34,103 nucleotides of DNA, taken from positions 1 to 34,103 of the forward strand of contig JALESH010000067.1 of the NCBI GenBank assembly GCA_022781985.1, read 5' to 3'. The position numbers and the translations under genes are program-made. Position 1 is the stretch's first letter; the number at the start of each line of letters is the position of its first letter. This DNA comes from Lachnospiraceae bacterium. Lineage in GTDB: Bacteria > Bacillota > Clostridia > Lachnospirales > Lachnospiraceae. Shown one piece after another: positions 33,059 through 34,103 of the stretch. Below the pieces are notes generated by a model. The model did not search any database, was not told the DNA's origin, and saw only the letters and a program-made list of their open reading frames with translations.

Positions 33059-33595
33059 ATGAGAGATGCGGAAGAAATACTGCAGGATGGCCGGGAAGAA
33101 GAACTCAGGGAGCTGAAGCTTTTTCTTTTCAGGGAGAATATACGCGTGGAGGCTCTGCGCTGCGAGCTGGAAGAGGCGCAGAGCCTTTTGGAAAAGGAAA
33201 TGAAGCAGTTTCAGGATGAGAGGAAAACATGGAGCCGGCGTATGGAAATGGACAGAAAGCGGCTGGTGCAGGAGAATCATTTTTTTGAACAGAAGATGAA
33301 GATTCTGCAAAGCGGTTTTGAGAAGCTGGATGAGGACAGGCGTAAATTCCAGAAGGAAAAGGAGCGTTTCCGTGGAAAAAAGGAGGGCTTCAAGGACAGC
33401 GCCATTATTTTTCACAGGCCGGAGCTGGCAAACCTGCTGTTTCGTGGGGTCAACAGCTTCCTTGCCCTGAAGAAGCGGTACAGGGATCTGGTTAAAATGT
33501 TTCATCCTGACAATGTGGCCGGTGATCAGGAGATGGTGCAGATCATCAACAGAGAGTATGAGAAACTGAAAAAAGCTTATGAGAAAACCTCATAA
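33059..33595 (+). CDS. Coiled-coil protein with C-terminal J-like segment
   Basis: A 178-residue soluble protein. Residues 12-115 form a long, highly charged coiled coil (Glu/Lys/Arg heptads). After a short linker, residues 130-176 resemble the second half of a J domain: ALKKRYRDLVKMFHPDN contains the HPD tripeptide (His149-Asp151), then a helix INREYEKLKKAYEK. The HPD motif is what J proteins use to stimulate DnaK, so a link to Hsp70 is possible, but the domain sits at the C terminus and its first helix is not obvious. ATG 33059 stands 13 bases after GGGAG (33041-33045), as in other genes here; earlier starts at 33032 and 33047 sit before or on that site. A strong terminator follows. Confidence 0.72.
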   Translation: MRDAEEILQDGREEELRELKLFLFRENIRVEALRCELEEAQSLLEKEMKQFQDERKTWSRRMEMDRKRLVQENHFFEQKMKILQSGFEKLDEDRRKFQKEKERFRGKKEGFKDSAIIFHRPELANLLFRGVNSFLALKKRYRDLVKMFHPDNVAGDQEMVQIINREYEKLKKAYEKTS

Positions 33596-33631
33596 GCCTT
33601 GGAGAAAAACGTAATACGAAAATCTGCAGTA

Positions 33632-33658
33632 AAAAAACAGCTTTGTAAGCTGTTTTTT
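33632..33658. terminator. Bidirectional terminator between the J-like gene and rpmB
   Basis: CAGCTT (33638-33643) and AAGCTG (33647-33652) form the core stem, extended by an A-run (from 33631) and a T-run (33653-33658) that pair with each other and give a U-tail on either strand. It lies between two convergent genes. Confidence 0.85.
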
Positions 33659-33674
33659 AATTACATCCGATAAA

Positions 33675-33860
33675 CTAAGCTCTGTCAACTTTGCCTGATT
33701 TCAGGCAGCTCGTACAAACATGCATCCTTTTAGCGCCGCCGTTAACCTTGCATTTCACCTTTTTCACATTGGAATTCCAGATTCTGTTAGATCTTCTATG
33801 AGAATGGCTGACATTATTACCAAAATGAGCGCCTTTACCACAAATATCACATTTAGCCAT
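33675..33860 (-). CDS. rpmB: 50S ribosomal protein L28, zinc-binding form
   Basis: A 61-residue ribosomal protein L28. The opening MAKCDICGKGAHFGNNVSHS and NRIWNSNVKKVKC are typical. Cys4 and Cys7, with Cys49 and Cys52 (CTSC), form a zinc-ribbon-type set, and Cys37 is extra, so this is the zinc-containing (C+) form. AGGAGGTG stands six bases before the ATG. It is transcribed alone from its own promoter on the minus strand and ends at a bidirectional terminator. A divergent gene starts about 210 bp upstream. Confidence 0.97.
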   Translation of the reverse strand: MAKCDICGKGAHFGNNVSHSHRRSNRIWNSNVKKVKCKVNGGAKRMHVCTSCLKSGKVDRA

Positions 33861-33897
33861 TTTTGCACCTCCTCAAACTTAAACTCACAACATTTGT

Positions 33898-33926
33898 ATA
33901 ATATCAGAAAAAATTCAAAAATGCAA
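33898..33926 (-). promoter_or_regulatory. Promoter of rpmB
   Basis: On the minus strand TTGCAT (plus 33921-33926), a 17-bp AT-rich spacer and TATTAT (plus 33898-33903). About 38 bp upstream of the rpmB ATG. Confidence 0.6.
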
Positions 33927-33953
33927 GTAAAAATTTTGTTCATAAAAAATTTC

Positions 33954-33982
33954 TTGTTTCTTCACAGGATTGCGGTTATAAT
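33954..33982 (+). promoter_or_regulatory. Promoter of the gene entering at the window end
   Basis: TTGTTT (33954-33959), a 17-bp spacer and a perfect TATAAT (33977-33982). The transcript would have an untranslated leader of about 80 bases before ATG 34069. I see no recognised riboswitch in that leader. Confidence 0.6.
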
Positions 33983-34068
33983 ACATCATATAAATACATC
34001 TGTTTGTGATATGGAATGAAAGTAAAGCAAAGCATGGATATAATAATTTTAAAATAAGGAGGTATGTT

Positions 34069-34103
34069 ATGAAAGCTTCTTCTATGAATATGAAGGTATC
34101 GAA
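34069..34103 (+). CDS. Start of a gene cut by the window end
   Basis: ATG 34069 with an excellent ribosome site (AAGGAGG, 34056-34062) opens a frame reading MKASSMNMKVS up to the last base. Eleven codons are too few to identify it. In Bacillus and many Clostridia an Asp23/Gls24 family gene is divergent from rpmB, so that is the first thing to look for, but the residues seen do not confirm it. Confidence 0.55.
   Translation, partial: MKASSMNMKVS

Overview
The window reads as chromosomal DNA of a low-to-moderate GC anaerobic Firmicute, most likely a Lachnospiraceae-type Clostridia. The signs are strong AGGAGG-type ribosome binding sites, sigma-A promoters with 17-bp spacers, a GerW/YtfJ sporulation protein with its DUF2953 partner, a Gx transporter/NusG-II pair, a zinc-type L28, and a methionine synthase without the reactivation domain. 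Genus cannot be fixed from the sequence alone. No rRNA, tRNA, CRISPR array, insertion sequence or phage gene was seen.

Layout. 1-3.3 kb: the 3' end of an S-layer-homology surface protein, a lipoprotein N-acetylmuramoyl-L-alanine amidase, a pair of small membrane proteins (DUF4234 and DUF2752) and an opposing lipoprotein of unknown role. 3.4-10 kb: metH behind a hairpin-rich leader, then ilvB, two different ilvN-type regulatory subunits and ilvC. A strong promoter lies between the two ilvN genes, so metH-ilvB-ilvN1 and ilvN2-ilvC are probably separate transcription units. 10-13.4 kb (minus strand): a TetR regulator, a frameshifted cation:proton antiporter and a LysR regulator, plus an SDR oxidoreductase; much of this block is AT-richer than its surroundings and looks like an accessory insertion. 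13.5-18.8 kb: a LysR regulator, metE, then leuC and leuD. Methionine synthesis (both the B12-dependent and B12-independent enzymes) and branched-chain amino acid synthesis are therefore interleaved, while ilvD, leuA and leuB are not here.

18.8-34.1 kb is mostly housekeeping: a histidine phosphatase divergent from a TPR/DUF4037 nucleotidyltransferase-like pair; NusG-II and Gx transporter proteins leading into ruvA-ruvB; zapA; a large U32 family (RlhA-like) protein; an FtsW/RodA-PBP pair; a degenerate HD-GYP protein on the minus strand; a small unknown protein, DUF2953 and ytfJ; a 46-residue membrane protein; a coiled-coil protein ending in a J-like segment; rpmB on the minus strand; and the first codons of a gene cut by the window end.

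The observations most worth a second look are the metH leader with mutually exclusive hairpins, a shared ribosome-binding leader in front of met/ilv/leu genes, the two divergent ilvN paralogues, the YD-for-HD change in the HD-GYP protein, the translationally coupled TPR/DUF4037 pair and the broken antiporter. I did not find a clear, wholly undescribed system.
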